DNA from: a bacterium
GTDB taxonomy: Bacteria; SZUA-182; DTGQ01
Length of the DNA stretch: 64,000 nt
Direction: 5' to 3'
Assembly (NCBI GenBank): GCA_040755755.1
Contig: JBFLZW010000030.1
Location: forward strand, 144,991-208,990
Every line of letters begins with the position of its first letter. Position 1 is the stretch's first letter. This document shows positions 8,101 to 16,898 of the stretch, one piece after another. A model generated the notes under the pieces. The model had not been told where the DNA came from. It ran no database searches and saw only the letters and a program-made list of their open reading frames with translations. Both the position numbers and the translations under genes were made by a program.

Positions 8101-10382
8101 CCGTAGTGGCCAGGGTTTCCCTGCCTACAGGTGGTTATGCCTATGGGGTGGATGTGGACACCGCTAACAACCTGGTCTATGTGGCTGCCGGTACGATAGG
8201 TGTGGTCATTGTCGAGCTTGATCCGGACGAAGATGACAGTTTCACCGATGCAGCCCTGCTGGACGGCGGGACCTATACCTACAGCTCGGTTTATTACGGA
8301 TCAAACCATGAGGCCTATTCAATAACCCTGGATGATCCGACCGACCCCGAGTATGCATTTGTTGCCTATGGCACCAGGGGAGTGATTGTCCTCGATATCA
8401 GCGACCCCAGTGCGCCGGTCAAAAAGGCCATCTATCCCTCCACCGGCCAGGTTGACGGCAAAGCCTGTGACATTGCATATGCTGACAGTACCCTCTATGT
8501 GGCCATGAGCTATGGGGCAGTCCTTTCCCTGGATGTTGCCGACACCAGCCACCTGGATCTGAGGGACAGTATGAATACCTTTGGTGAGGCCAGGGGAATC
8601 GCTTTCGGAAATGTGGATGGCGGCAGCCTCAAGAAGAAAAATCACCTCTTCATCGCCAATGGCCCTGGCGGAATGCTCAGTGCCCTGGTCAAATACCAGA
8701 TGCAGATCAACACTGTGGTTACCAATGTTCAGACGCAGGAAGGCGGTGATACCGTTAAGCTCATCGGTTCCGGGTTCTTTGACGATGCCGCGACTATCAA
8801 GGTAACTGTAAACGGCGACGATGTCGGTACCGTGACCATAGCCGATGCCTTCGAGCTCACCTTTACCGCTCCCTCGCAGGATGCCGGGACATACGATATC
8901 AGGGTGTATGATAATGATTCCGAATTGGAGGAAGACACCGCCTCCAGCTCTATCACCTACGCACCCGAAGGGAGTGCGATTCTCGGCCTTTTTGCCGATA
9001 CCACCACCCAGGGCGGCATCACTTCGCCGGGTGGAAATGTAACCCTTGATCTGGTGCTGCATAATAATGGCGCCGGGAATCTCATCTCAGCCAAGGCCCT
9101 GATCAAGTATGATAAGAATAAATTCCAGGTATTGAATTCAGGCGGTATGGCCAATGTTGTCGGACAGATCGATCCGAACACGGCTTTTACCCTGAATACC
9201 AGCCTGACCGATCTTACGGCGACAACAAGTATCATCGATCTTAATCCCAATGACGACTACCTGAGTTTGATGATTTCCATCTACGGGACGGAGCCCTTTT
9301 CCACCTCGCCCGACGACAAGATCACCCTGGGTACGGTTTCTTTTACCGTCCCCACCGATGTCGCGGGTGATCAACTGCTGACCCTCGACAACACTACCGG
9401 CCAGGAAGTGTCTATTCCCCATGGGGACGTTGTTCCTGCCACGGGAAGTGTGACCATGGTCTATGTAAAACAGGCAGCGAAACTGACCTGTGACTACACC
9501 AGCGAAACCCTGGCAGCGGGAGGAACGGAAGCCTTTGGTGTCGGGCCGTTTGCGGTAACCGTTTCCGAAATTCTGGACCCGGACGAGATGGTCGAGAATG
9601 CGGAAATCACCTTCAGCGTAAGCTCCGATGCGCTCATCGATGCCGACGGGGTAACCAGTGTATACAGGGTCAATACGGGAACCTTAAAAACCGGCTCCAG
9701 CGTGACTACCTCCCCCATTACCGTCAAAACCACTTCGGCGGGAGCAGTCTCGGTGGGTCTGAATATCGGAACAAAAGCCGGAACGTATACCATGACTATC
9801 AGTGGAGTATCCTCCGATGGCGCACCATTGACCGGCTCCCCGATTACCAAGACCTTTACCATCAGTGCTGAAACCGATCCAGGAGATGACAATGACAGCA
9901 TTTCGCTGGCTGCAAATACCCAGACCCCGGCACCAGGTGATACGGTAACGATTACGGCTACCGCCTATGACCGGTATGGGAATGCCATGGAGGATGAGCT
10001 TGTCACCCTTTCCACGGACAAGGGTTCTCTCAGCGTGACTTCAGGCGAAACCGACTCGAACGGCCAGATTACCACCAACCTGAAGCTGCTGAACAGCATC
10101 GCCACCCATACGGTGACCGCAAGCTATGACAGTGCGGCTACTTCGACAACACTGGAAGTGACACCAATCGGGCCGGATGTGAATGCCGACGGCTCGTTCA
10201 CCATCGCCGACATCCAGACAGCCATCAATTATCACCTGAACTGGACCGATCTGTCCTCAGCGACTAAACCGTCAGGCAAAAGCTACGTTCCCGGCGATAC
10301 CAATCATAACGACCGGTTCGACCTGAACGAAGTGGTAGCTATCATCAACCTGGCTATGGAACTGGGGATGGAGGTGGAATAA
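5178..10382 (+). CDS. Giant secreted beta-propeller/IPT/cohesin/dockerin protein
   Basis: A 1734-residue secreted protein. ATG 5178 is chosen because a GAAAGGA ribosome-binding site lies nearby and a classic signal peptide (MSAKKPLLLALTLFILLLS, cleavage near ALWA) begins there. Residues 30-1170 are repeated LVIVD-type propeller blades (YVADGSKGIRRY, LFIADGVEGLKAV, AYVADGPQGLKIFD, VVDVSDPANPV). Then follow an IPT/TIG domain (about 1176-1263), a cohesin-like domain (1266-1430; SPGGNVTLDLVLHNNG), an Ig-like region, a Big_1-type invasin/intimin Ig domain (1574-1662) and a dockerin-like end with two calcium loops (DVNADGSFTIADIQ and DTNHNDRFDLNEVV). It follows the cohesin-like gene by 57 bases. 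Likely a surface or extracellular scaffold/adhesin; ligand unknown. Confidence 0.85.
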   Translation: MSAKKPLLLALTLFILLLSAAAPALWAATTLQSITPLAHSGGKFYSVKVVDIGGTKYFLAGNESGLQIYSQDGPPILTSEYPSSTASYTGGASGLEITNFKTAVDGITIGTTEYAFYADGVNLYVINVDTVGTPTLASSYGVANVRAVTVAATGSTSKYYAYALAYRPQVNIEDGEPLPPNTLLYIFDVTTPTSISLAATLELDTDSETPNNTGACDLVYVADIDNDSTADYDGDGEDYDPYLFIADGVEGLKAVDLTGLELETASYPTTNDIYQTDTSGTATGLDVVRFGSTLYAFVADGPQGLKIFDVTNPTSMPTDDSARTGAVTAFTYATGYSGYAYDVKLFGTTAFIANGQNGVQVVDVSDPANPVDLTLSDAGSYIDSTGSYNRLKGTAFDLDFVVDTDTLYTVVAWGEAGLVRATINIDNIVNQNVTTAIADYVIDDDIIYVRTTNGKLASYNIDATLSAKTALTAAILDTGGAANMICVGDYLFAIDSSADDAAPNDDIIAMIQKSDLSKVDVTNSVAGVISKLYYDSADEEAIYFLEGTNNKLGKVVVDTVTPAFGAETLSPASYATTDLVVAGNYVYGVKQGAATTLLQVAKADITAAPTDLVVLGADIVKLATDGTYVYCLTADGKLNRVDSSGNATTSAIAFTAGSTQLFIQDGYAYGIDTLKLARISTSFASGDDSTVSTVTIDAASLITGDGVDIYINDAGKITKVAMDRLGDTDWDGFSSGTLVEAAEEIIVVDGYVYGVDNGVTTTIQQVGFKATEANNTIALNEAAAGGGKDNFGGYAKDIALYTDGASGSNDYVYVADGSKGIRRYTVTDPTLHTAWDPVILTDVDKDGTGGGFTANGDVSDEWDIYDARGVDFAYITDFAHSVILVADGTKGVKLVNSGATALLPGDSAVSNKTGYIVQHDATAADSLTGNNETTDGAAAEDIKYFKVGSTHYAAVANGSAGLVILSFNATTGVVTVVARVSLPTGGYAYGVDVDTANNLVYVAAGTIGVVIVELDPDEDDSFTDAALLDGGTYTYSSVYYGSNHEAYSITLDDPTDPEYAFVAYGTRGVIVLDISDPSAPVKKAIYPSTGQVDGKACDIAYADSTLYVAMSYGAVLSLDVADTSHLDLRDSMNTFGEARGIAFGNVDGGSLKKKNHLFIANGPGGMLSALVKYQMQINTVVTNVQTQEGGDTVKLIGSGFFDDAATIKVTVNGDDVGTVTIADAFELTFTAPSQDAGTYDIRVYDNDSELEEDTASSSITYAPEGSAILGLFADTTTQGGITSPGGNVTLDLVLHNNGAGNLISAKALIKYDKNKFQVLNSGGMANVVGQIDPNTAFTLNTSLTDLTATTSIIDLNPNDDYLSLMISIYGTEPFSTSPDDKITLGTVSFTVPTDVAGDQLLTLDNTTGQEVSIPHGDVVPATGSVTMVYVKQAAKLTCDYTSETLAAGGTEAFGVGPFAVTVSEILDPDEMVENAEITFSVSSDALIDADGVTSVYRVNTGTLKTGSSVTTSPITVKTTSAGAVSVGLNIGTKAGTYTMTISGVSSDGAPLTGSPITKTFTISAETDPGDDNDSISLAANTQTPAPGDTVTITATAYDRYGNAMEDELVTLSTDKGSLSVTSGETDSNGQITTNLKLLNSIATHTVTASYDSAATSTTLEVTPIGPDVNADGSFTIADIQTAINYHLNWTDLSSATKPSGKSYVPGDTNHNDRFDLNEVVAIINLAMELGMEVE

Positions 10383-10413
10383 GTAGTCCTTCCCGTTTCC
10401 ATCGAAATACCTG

Positions 10414-10463
10414 CCCCCCTCCTGATCCTGCCGATTCGGCAGGGTCGGGAGGGATTTATTTTT
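10414..10463 (+). terminator. Rho-independent terminator after the giant secreted protein
   Basis: A strong GC-rich hairpin (arms CCTCCTGATCCTGCC and GGCAGGGTCGGGAGG, loop GATT region) is followed at once by ATTTATTTTT. It starts about 30 bases after the stop codon at 10382 and ends the secreted-protein group. Confidence 0.8.
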
Positions 10464-10565
10464 CCCGGACCGGAGTCCCGCTATGACGAGGACGAAAAGA
10501 AAGGAAACGGGCAGCAGTGAACTTATAATACCAGGTACTCAGAATACCATAAGGAGGAGATCCAC

Positions 10566-10799
10566 ATGAGAGAGGCCCTATTATTGCTGGTTTTTTCTTT
10601 TATTTTCCCCGATATCGCCTATGCCCACGGTGGTCACAGCAGCGTTATCATGCAGGTAAAAGGGTGGTGGGATGTCATACGGCTGAAATACTGGGGAGCC
10701 ATCACCTGGGTATTGGTATTTGCGCTGGCAGGACTCATCATCTTTTTCGTTGTCAGGCAGATACAGGCCAAAAGGCAGGGCAGTTCAACACCAGCTTGA
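10566..10799 (+). CDS. Small exported/membrane protein with His-rich N-terminus
   Basis: A 77-residue protein with a cleavable-looking signal peptide (MREALLLLVFSFIFPDIAYA) followed immediately by HGGHSS, a possible metal-binding cluster. After an amphipathic stretch (KGWWDVIRLKYWG) comes a second membrane helix (TWVLVFALAGLIIFFVV) and a basic tail. A strong AAGGAGGAGA site stands eight bases before ATG, so it is probably translated. It lies between the terminator and the ABC genes with 144 bases before the next start. The function is unknown; the His cluster next to a membrane anchor suggests metal handling or an accessory subunit. Confidence 0.7.
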   Translation: MREALLLLVFSFIFPDIAYAHGGHSSVIMQVKGWWDVIRLKYWGAITWVLVFALAGLIIFFVVRQIQAKRQGSSTPA

Positions 10800-10943
10800 A
10801 CTGAGGAGTTGCCGAACCTTTTTACCCTGCAATCCGAAAAGATAGATAAATAGGTAAGTGGACAGAATCAATCCAGTGATACGGTCTGATCTTCGTCTGA
10901 ACTATGGTTATTCTTTTCATATGATTGCTGCATAATCCAGACT

Positions 10944-11861
10944 ATGATTGCTATTAAAACCACAGGCTTGAAAAAAACCTACAAGACAGGCTTTGCCAGG
11001 AAGATAGAAGCCCTCAAAGGACTTGATCTGGAAATCGAGGAAGGGGAAACCTTCGGCTATCTGGGGCCAAACGGCGCAGGGAAAACAACCACCTTAAAGC
11101 TCATTCTGGGATTGATGCACCCGACTGCGGGCGCTGCGTATATTCTGGGAGAAGACAGCAGGAATGTGAAGGTAAAAAATTCCGTCGGCTTTCTTCCGGA
11201 GCAGCCATATTTTTACAGCTATCTGACAGCACAGGAATTTTTGGGCTTTTACGGACGGTTGTTTGATATTTCCCGGGGATCGTACCAGGGTAAAATCGAT
11301 GAATTGCTTGCTCTGGTGGGGTTGAAAGGGAAGGCGCATCTGCAGCTGCGGAAATTTTCCAAGGGGATGCTGCAGCGTCTCGGCATTGCCCAGGCCCTGA
11401 TGAATGATCCGAGAGTGATCTTTTTCGATGAGCCCTTTTCGGGTCTTGATCCCATTGGCCGGAAAGAAATCCGGGATATTGTATTGAAGTTGAAGGAGAG
11501 AGGGAAAACCATTTTCTTTTGCTCTCATATCCTGTCTGACGTGGAAATGGTTTGCGACCGGGTCGGGATCCTCGTCAATGGGGAACTGAAGGCTGTCGGG
11601 AGGATAGACAGCCTCGTGGAGACAAAGCTCAAATCAGCGGAAATCGCTTTTTCCGGACTCGCAGAGGCTGCCAAAGAGAAAATCCGCCAGATTGCCACCC
11701 GAATGCTGGACCACGCCGACAAAACCCTGGCCACACTTCCCAGCCGGGAATCGGTCGATCAGGTGATACGGATTATTTCTGAAGGGCAGGGTTCTCTGAT
11801 CTCCCTGACGCCGATTCGGGAAACACTCGAAGATATCTTTCTGAAAGAAGTGGCGGGTTAA
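10944..11861 (+). CDS. ABC transporter ATP-binding protein
   Basis: A 305-residue ATPase of the ABC-2 exporter type (DrrA/CcmA/NatA-like). Walker A GPNGAGKTT lies near residue 41, the Q-loop is in FLPEQPYFY, the signature is FSKGMLQRLG near 136, and Walker B is VIFFDEPFSGLDP followed by the switch His in CSHILSD. The C-terminal 90 residues are the extension common in this subfamily. It pairs with the permease gene 74 bases downstream. No substrate is indicated by the neighbours. The intervening gap carries a dispersed repeat, so cotranscription is likely but not certain. Confidence 0.9.
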   Translation: MIAIKTTGLKKTYKTGFARKIEALKGLDLEIEEGETFGYLGPNGAGKTTTLKLILGLMHPTAGAAYILGEDSRNVKVKNSVGFLPEQPYFYSYLTAQEFLGFYGRLFDISRGSYQGKIDELLALVGLKGKAHLQLRKFSKGMLQRLGIAQALMNDPRVIFFDEPFSGLDPIGRKEIRDIVLKLKERGKTIFFCSHILSDVEMVCDRVGILVNGELKAVGRIDSLVETKLKSAEIAFSGLAEAAKEKIRQIATRMLDHADKTLATLPSRESVDQVIRIISEGQGSLISLTPIRETLEDIFLKEVAG

Positions 11862-11869
11862 AAAGTGAT

Positions 11870-11913
11870 CAGTGGCCAGTGGTCAGTGGTCAGAAAAACT
11901 GATAATTGATAAC
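11870..11913. repeat. CAGTGGTCAGTGGTCAG-type dispersed repeat, copy 1
   Basis: Short tandem CAGTGGYCAGTGG motifs are followed by AACTGATAATTGATAAC. A very similar arrangement occurs at 28796-28837, again in a gap between two transporter genes of one operon. Degenerate relatives lie at 19881-19940 and 55868-55923. Confidence 0.65.
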
Positions 11914-11935
11914 TTTCTTTTCCGGGAGTTATGTC

Positions 11936-12703
11936 ATGTTCAAGATTCAGGCCATTATGATCAACACCTTTCGTGAAGCCATTCGAGACAGGATACTCTA
12001 CAATCTGCTGCTGTTTGCCCTGCTCATCATCGGAGGTTCAATTCTGCTGGGGACCCTGACCATCGGGGAGCAGCAGAAGATCATCAAGGACATGGGACTG
12101 GCGAGTATCTCGATATTTGGCACGCTGATTGCCGTTTTCGTTGGCATTGGCCTGGTTTACAAAGAGATTGAGCGAAAGACGGTTTACAATATTATTTCAA
12201 AACCGGTCCATCGGTATCAGTTTTTTATCGGCAAGTACCTGGGGCTCATCCTGACTCTGCTGGTTAATGTTCTGATAATGACAGGAGTATTTCTTTCAAT
12301 CAGTTACTTCATGGATGGAAACATCCAGCGAGGGCTGATCGAGGCGATTTTTTTAATCTTTCTGGAACTGATGATTATCACCGCTGTGGCCTTGCTCTTT
12401 TCGACCTTCACCACTCCTACCCTGAGTGCAATCTTTACCCTGGCCATCTATGTGATCGGCCATTTGAGCCGGGATTTGAAAGTATTTGGAGCCAAATCCG
12501 AGCTCGTCTGGGTGAGACATCTCACCAGGTCTCTCTATTACCTGATACCCAATCTGCAAAATTTCAACATCAAGGGCCTGGTAGTTCACAATATCCCTCT
12601 GCCCCCTCATTTTATCCTGTTTTCCTTTTTATACGGCATCCTCTATATCAGCATTCTTCTTGCGCTGGCTATCTGTATCTTTGAACAGAGGGACTTCAAA
12701 TAG
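11936..12703 (+). CDS. ABC-2 type transporter permease
   Basis: A 255-residue integral membrane protein with six predicted helices (for example LLLFALLIIGGSILLG, ISIFGTLIAVFVGIGLVY, LGLILTLLVNVLIMTG, LMIITAVALLFS). The segment YKEIERKTVYNIISKPVHRYQFFIGKY is the conserved cytosolic coupling region of ABC-2 permeases, where the enzyme contacts its ATPase. ATG 11936 follows GGGAG by eight bases; the earlier in-frame codon at 11906 lacks such a site. It is the natural partner of the ATPase upstream. The transported compound cannot be told from sequence. Confidence 0.85.
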   Translation: MFKIQAIMINTFREAIRDRILYNLLLFALLIIGGSILLGTLTIGEQQKIIKDMGLASISIFGTLIAVFVGIGLVYKEIERKTVYNIISKPVHRYQFFIGKYLGLILTLLVNVLIMTGVFLSISYFMDGNIQRGLIEAIFLIFLELMIITAVALLFSTFTTPTLSAIFTLAIYVIGHLSRDLKVFGAKSELVWVRHLTRSLYYLIPNLQNFNIKGLVVHNIPLPPHFILFSFLYGILYISILLALAICIFEQRDFK

Positions 12704-12810
12704 CTCTATGCCTGAGTAGTTACCCGAATTCTTTATTCCGGTCTGCAATGAAAAATGGTTTTTTCTTTTTCAATATGTTATAATTTACATCTGAGTTGTG
12801 CCTTTCATCG

Positions 12811-12834
12811 GGCATCCGGAATTCTCCGGATGCC
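12811..12834. repeat. Perfect 10-bp hairpin in the gap before the sigma-54 activator gene
   Basis: GGCATCCGGA and TCCGGATGCC flank a four-base loop ATTC. No T-run follows on either side, so it is more likely a repeat element or protein-binding palindrome than an intrinsic terminator. It lies after the permease gene (ends 12703) and before ATG 12924. A TATAAT box at 12779-12784 lies just upstream of it. Confidence 0.45.
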
Positions 12835-12923
12835 GGGCATGACGGGCAGGCAAGATTGAGCGGTTAATAGTGAGTGGTTAATTTAAATAAGGCTTTGGGA
12901 GGGGGCCGTGGAGACAACTTCGC

Positions 12924-15900
12924 ATGATCAGCGGCAGGCAATTGAAAGAAAAGGGCACGATATTCCTGAATGATATCTTCAAGAGTAATCACCCGATCAT
13001 CATCACCGGTATTGTAGCAGTCATTCTTTTAATCTTCGTTATCCTTTCCATTTATACTCAATCCAAAGATAATATTGTCAATGAGTTCCAGAAGCATCAA
13101 CTGACTTCGGTAGAGAGTGCGGCCCGGGGCATTGAGGGATTCATCAAAGAAGTTATCAAAGACCTGTGCATCCTCAGCGAACTGAAGTCTGGCCAGGATT
13201 CAGAGCTGCCGATCAAGCAGGCAGCTCTGGACAATCTCTATGCTCTTCATGCCAAGGAAAACGGCTTTCTGGTCTCGCTGTTTTATTTTGACCAGCAGGG
13301 GAACCTGCGGCTTGCTGCTCCGGCACTGCCGGGAAGAGGAGAGAACCTCATGGCAGGTTACGGGCGGGGAAAGAATCCGGCTGGCGTGAACGATGTAACC
13401 AAACTGCATATTTCAAGGTTATTTTTTAATGAAAAAAGAGAGGGGAGGATCCGCGTCAGTGTCCCTGTTTTTTATACTGATACATCCAGCGGGCATGAGC
13501 GGAGAAAATTTCTTGGTATCCTGGCTGCGGACATCGATGTCAAAAAGATGGCCGACCATTTTCTTGGACATGTCAATCTGGGCGGAAGCTATGTGAGTAT
13601 TCTGGATGCTGACGGGACGATCCTGGAGCACCCGTGTCCGCAATTTACCGGAAAGAGTATCAAGGACATAGACATCAAGAGAATCGATGAAAACAACAAG
13701 GTCTTTCCTTTTCAGAATAACGAGGATTTTCTGGCCCTTTTGCTGGGAAAAAGCGAGGGAGTCCTGCGGGTCATCAGTCCCAATCTGGGCCGGTTGGAAC
13801 TCTTGTCTTACGCGCCTATCTATTTGCCGGTAAGATCCTGGATCATGACGATGTTTACGCCTTACAGCGAAATATCCAATCCCATCGGCAGATTGCAGAA
13901 AAGATTTACTCTTATTATGCTCGCGCTCATCATCCTCATGACCGTCGGAAGCGTTTTGCTGATTACCGTCAATAATAAACGGGTAAAGACAGAGGCCAGG
14001 GTTGCGCACCTGACAAGGGAAATCCAGCTCGAGGAGAAGATTAAAAAGTCGGAGGCCAAGCTGCGGGCAATATTGCAGTCGATCAATGACCGGATTGTTA
14101 TTCTCGACCCGGATTTGCAGGTGATCTGGAGCAATTCAAAGGGAAGCGGGGAGGGGCTGATCGGGAAAAAGTGTTATGAGATCTACCGCGGTCTGCATCA
14201 GCCATGCTCGAAATGTGTGGTAAAGGCCAGCTTTGCCGATGGCAATTCTCACCTGTCGGAAGTGATCGGAGTGGAAAAGGATCAGAAATTCTTTTACGAA
14301 ATATGTTCTTCCCCAATTTTGGATCATGAGGGCAAGGTCGCCAGTGTAGTCGAGATGACACGGGACATTACCAAAGCCAGAAAGATGGATATCCTGATCA
14401 GGGAATCCGAGAACCGGTACCGGAATCTGGTCGAGCAGATGAACGAAGGCCTTATGGTCATTAACCATGAAGGTAAAATCACCTTCGTGAACCAGAAGTT
14501 TTGCGAAGTACTTGGTTATAAGCATAAAGAGATTGCCGGGCAGGATTATGGAATTTTTCTCGATGCCGAGAACCAGGTCAGAATGAAAGAGGCGATTGAA
14601 GAAAGCAAAAAAAATCAGGCCCTTTCATTCGAGATGGAATTGGCTAATCAGCAGGGTGAGCATTTAACCTTGATTTGCAGCCTGTCATCTCTTTTCGACG
14701 ACCGCGGGGATTACCGTGGTGCATCCGTGGTCTTTACCGAGATTACCGAGAGGAGAAAGCTGGAGCGGGAAATTCAGGTCAACAGGGATAAACTGCGGGC
14801 TATTCTGAAGAGTCTGAGTGACGGAGTAGTGATTATCGATAAAAATTATACCATTCAATACATGAACGAGAGCGGCCGGAAAATTTTTGGGGACCAGATA
14901 CAAGGGGTGTGCTATCAGGCTCTCTGGAACCGGACCGGGCCCTGTGATGCCTGCGTGCTGGAGGAGGTTATCGAGAGGCGGCAGAGTTTATTCCTGACCA
15001 AAGATTCTCTCAAGGGACAGGCACTGGACATTTCCATAAGCCCTGTGGTGATGGAAGATGGAACCATCTCTTTGCTCAAGGTATTTCGCGATGTTACTGA
15101 ACGCAAGCGTCTGGAGAGCCAGCTCCTTGAATTTGAGCAGAACCGGCTGCGGGATCTCAGGGAGAGGTACCGGTTCGGCAACATTATCGGGAAAAATCAC
15201 AAAATGCAGGAAATTTATGAGCTTATCTCCATCGTTTCTCAGGGATTCACCACAGTCCTGATTCAGGGAGCAAGCGGCACGGGAAAGGAACTGATTGCCC
15301 GGGCAATTCACTATAACAGCCCCCAGCAGGATAAACCCTTCATCGGTGTAAGCTGCTCGGCCCTGTCCGACGGGCTCCTGGAGAGTGAGTTATTTGGCCA
15401 TGTGCGGGGGTCATTTACCGGTGCTGTCAGGGATAAAATGGGACGATTCGAATTGGCGGATGGGGGAACCCTGTTTCTGGACGAAATTGGAGATATCTCT
15501 CCGATGATTCAGGTGAAGTTACTCCGGGTGCTCCAGGAGCGGCAATTCGAGCGGGTGGGATCCTTGAAGACCATCAGCGTCAATGTACGGGTGATCGCGG
15601 CCACCAATAAGGACCTTAAGGCTGCGGTAGCCAGAGGAGAATTCCGTGAGGATTTATACTACCGTCTGAATGTGGTCAGTATTTTTATCCCCTCCCTGAA
15701 AGAGCGGGTGGATGATATCCCCCTTCTGGTCAACCATTTTATCGAGCACTTCAATAAGAAACTCAACCGGAACATCTCTTCGGTCTCCTCCAGTGCCATG
15801 GATTGTCTCATCAGCTTCGACTGGCCGGGCAATATCCGCCAACTGGAAAACACCATCGAACATGCGTTCATCTGCGCCAAGGGGAAGATCCTCATGCCGG

Positions 15901-16214
15901 AGGACTTCCCGATTGAAATCCAGAAGGCCAAAAAGAAAAAGAAGAGCGAATCACCAACCGGAACGGATCTGGAGCAGGAGGAGGGAGAAAAGGTCCGGAC
16001 CCTCGACGAAATGGAAGCCCGGATGATTGCCCATGCTCTTCAGGAAACGGGCGGGCACCTGGGAAATACGGCACAGGTTTTGGGGATTGCACGGTCTACC
16101 CTGTGGCGGCTGATGAAGAAGCACGGGATTAGTAAAGGAGCTGTCAAAGGGGCTGACCGGGAAGATAAAGTCGTCTCTCTCGAAGAGAGATTTCTGAATA
16201 AAAAGCAGGGTTGA
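12924..16214 (+). CDS. Membrane-anchored Cache/PAS sigma-54-dependent transcriptional activator
   Basis: A 1096-residue one-component regulator. Helix 25-45, a periplasmic Cache-type domain to about 310 and helix 325-345 are followed by three PAS domains (about 375-490, 500-620, 625-740). Then come a sigma-54 AAA+ domain (Walker A GASGTGKE near 782, GSFTGA loop near 829, Walker [13 protein letters not shown]-finger region) and a Fis-type helix-turn-helix at the end ([19 protein letters not shown]). PAS 1 and PAS 3 each carry a paired-cysteine motif (PCSKC and PCDAC), which could bind a metal cluster or sense redox. The GAFTGA loop has Ser in position 2. Being tethered to the membrane with its own activator output is unusual, since most are soluble response regulators. 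No sigma-54 promoter was found nearby. Confidence 0.9.
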   Translation: MISGRQLKEKGTIFLNDIFKSNHPIIITGIVAVILLIFVILSIYTQSKDNIVNEFQKHQLTSVESAARGIEGFIKEVIKDLCILSELKSGQDSELPIKQAALDNLYALHAKENGFLVSLFYFDQQGNLRLAAPALPGRGENLMAGYGRGKNPAGVNDVTKLHISRLFFNEKREGRIRVSVPVFYTDTSSGHERRKFLGILAADIDVKKMADHFLGHVNLGGSYVSILDADGTILEHPCPQFTGKSIKDIDIKRIDENNKVFPFQNNEDFLALLLGKSEGVLRVISPNLGRLELLSYAPIYLPVRSWIMTMFTPYSEISNPIGRLQKRFTLIMLALIILMTVGSVLLITVNNKRVKTEARVAHLTREIQLEEKIKKSEAKLRAILQSINDRIVILDPDLQVIWSNSKGSGEGLIGKKCYEIYRGLHQPCSKCVVKASFADGNSHLSEVIGVEKDQKFFYEICSSPILDHEGKVASVVEMTRDITKARKMDILIRESENRYRNLVEQMNEGLMVINHEGKITFVNQKFCEVLGYKHKEIAGQDYGIFLDAENQVRMKEAIEESKKNQALSFEMELANQQGEHLTLICSLSSLFDDRGDYRGASVVFTEITERRKLEREIQVNRDKLRAILKSLSDGVVIIDKNYTIQYMNESGRKIFGDQIQGVCYQALWNRTGPCDACVLEEVIERRQSLFLTKDSLKGQALDISISPVVMEDGTISLLKVFRDVTERKRLESQLLEFEQNRLRDLRERYRFGNIIGKNHKMQEIYELISIVSQGFTTVLIQGASGTGKELIARAIHYNSPQQDKPFIGVSCSALSDGLLESELFGHVRGSFTGAVRDKMGRFELADGGTLFLDEIGDISPMIQVKLLRVLQERQFERVGSLKTISVNVRVIAATNKDLKAAVARGEFREDLYYRLNVVSIFIPSLKERVDDIPLLVNHFIEHFNKKLNRNISSVSSSAMDCLISFDWPGNIRQLENTIEHAFICAKGKILMPEDFPIEIQKAKKKKKSESPTGTDLEQEEGEKVRTLDEMEARMIAHALQETGGHLGNTAQVLGIARSTLWRLMKKHGISKGAVKGADREDKVVSLEERFLNKKQG

Positions 16215-16218
16215 TGAT

Positions 16219-16890
16219 TCAGGCTAAAAGTGCGGCAATCAGGCCGCTCAGAAAAATCCCATCGAATGTTCCTGCCCCCCCGATGGATGCAGTGGAAATA
16301 CCCAGCCAGGCGAATATCGGGAGATTGGCGAGGTCGGCCCCAATCAGGGTGCCGATGCTGCCGGCGATATAAGCGGTCTGGGGAGTTGCATGCCCCTCGA
16401 TGAGAAGAGAAATGAGCGCAGCACACAGGGGGGGAAGCAGAGAGGGAACGGTAATCCCGACGCCCGGCACTGGCCGGGAAGAGGCATAAACAATAAACGC
16501 AACGATCAGGGTGGCCAGGGTTGTCTTTCCCGGTGAAGGGGCTTTGGTCATCAGCCTGAAAGAAATAAGAACCGGGATAACGGCCCCTCCCAGATTAATG
16601 GCTACGGTGGTCCTGGCAGTGAGAGCAGATGGCCCAAACCAGGTCCAAAAACGTGAAGGCCCGATAAGGCAGGGAGGAATGACCGCAGGGATCTGCCAGA
16701 GCGGGATATTCACATAACTTCCCATGAGGGACAGGAGGAGGAGAAGAAAAAGAGAGCGGTGGTGAATGCCGATTCTTTCAAAGGCATATTTAATGACCTG
16801 AATTTTGATCAGCAGGAAGAGAATAACCAGCAAAAGAGCGGATAGCAGTGAGAATGGAAAGTGAGGTATTGAAACCGGCCCGTGCCCCAC
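16219..16890 (-). CDS. DUF1614-like integral membrane protein
   Basis: A 223-residue polytopic membrane protein with about six helices (for example LLSALLLVILFLLIKIQVI, LFLLLLLSLMGSYVNIPL) and a Gly-rich end (IPIFAWLGISTASIGGAGTFDGIF). The arrangement and motifs GSYVNIPL and LISLLIEGHAT fit the DUF1614 family, whose function is unknown. It lies eight bases downstream of the pentapeptide-repeat gene on the same strand, so the two probably form an operon. It converges tail to tail with the sigma-54 activator gene, with only four bases between stops. Confidence 0.75.
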   Translation of the reverse strand: MGHGPVSIPHFPFSLLSALLLVILFLLIKIQVIKYAFERIGIHHRSLFLLLLLSLMGSYVNIPLWQIPAVIPPCLIGPSRFWTWFGPSALTARTTVAINLGGAVIPVLISFRLMTKAPSPGKTTLATLIVAFIVYASSRPVPGVGITVPSLLPPLCAALISLLIEGHATPQTAYIAGSIGTLIGADLANLPIFAWLGISTASIGGAGTFDGIFLSGLIAALLA

Positions 16891-16898
16891 GATATCCC

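Noticed and set aside
8319-9062. 247-residue minus-strand frame in the same gene
   Set aside because: Same reason: antisense shadow of propeller/IPT coding DNA, no start signals, no family pattern.
12704-12923. Sigma-54 promoter near the activator gene
   Set aside because: No TGGCAC-N5-TTGC match was found; the TATAAT box at 12779 has a poor -35 partner, so no promoter is called.
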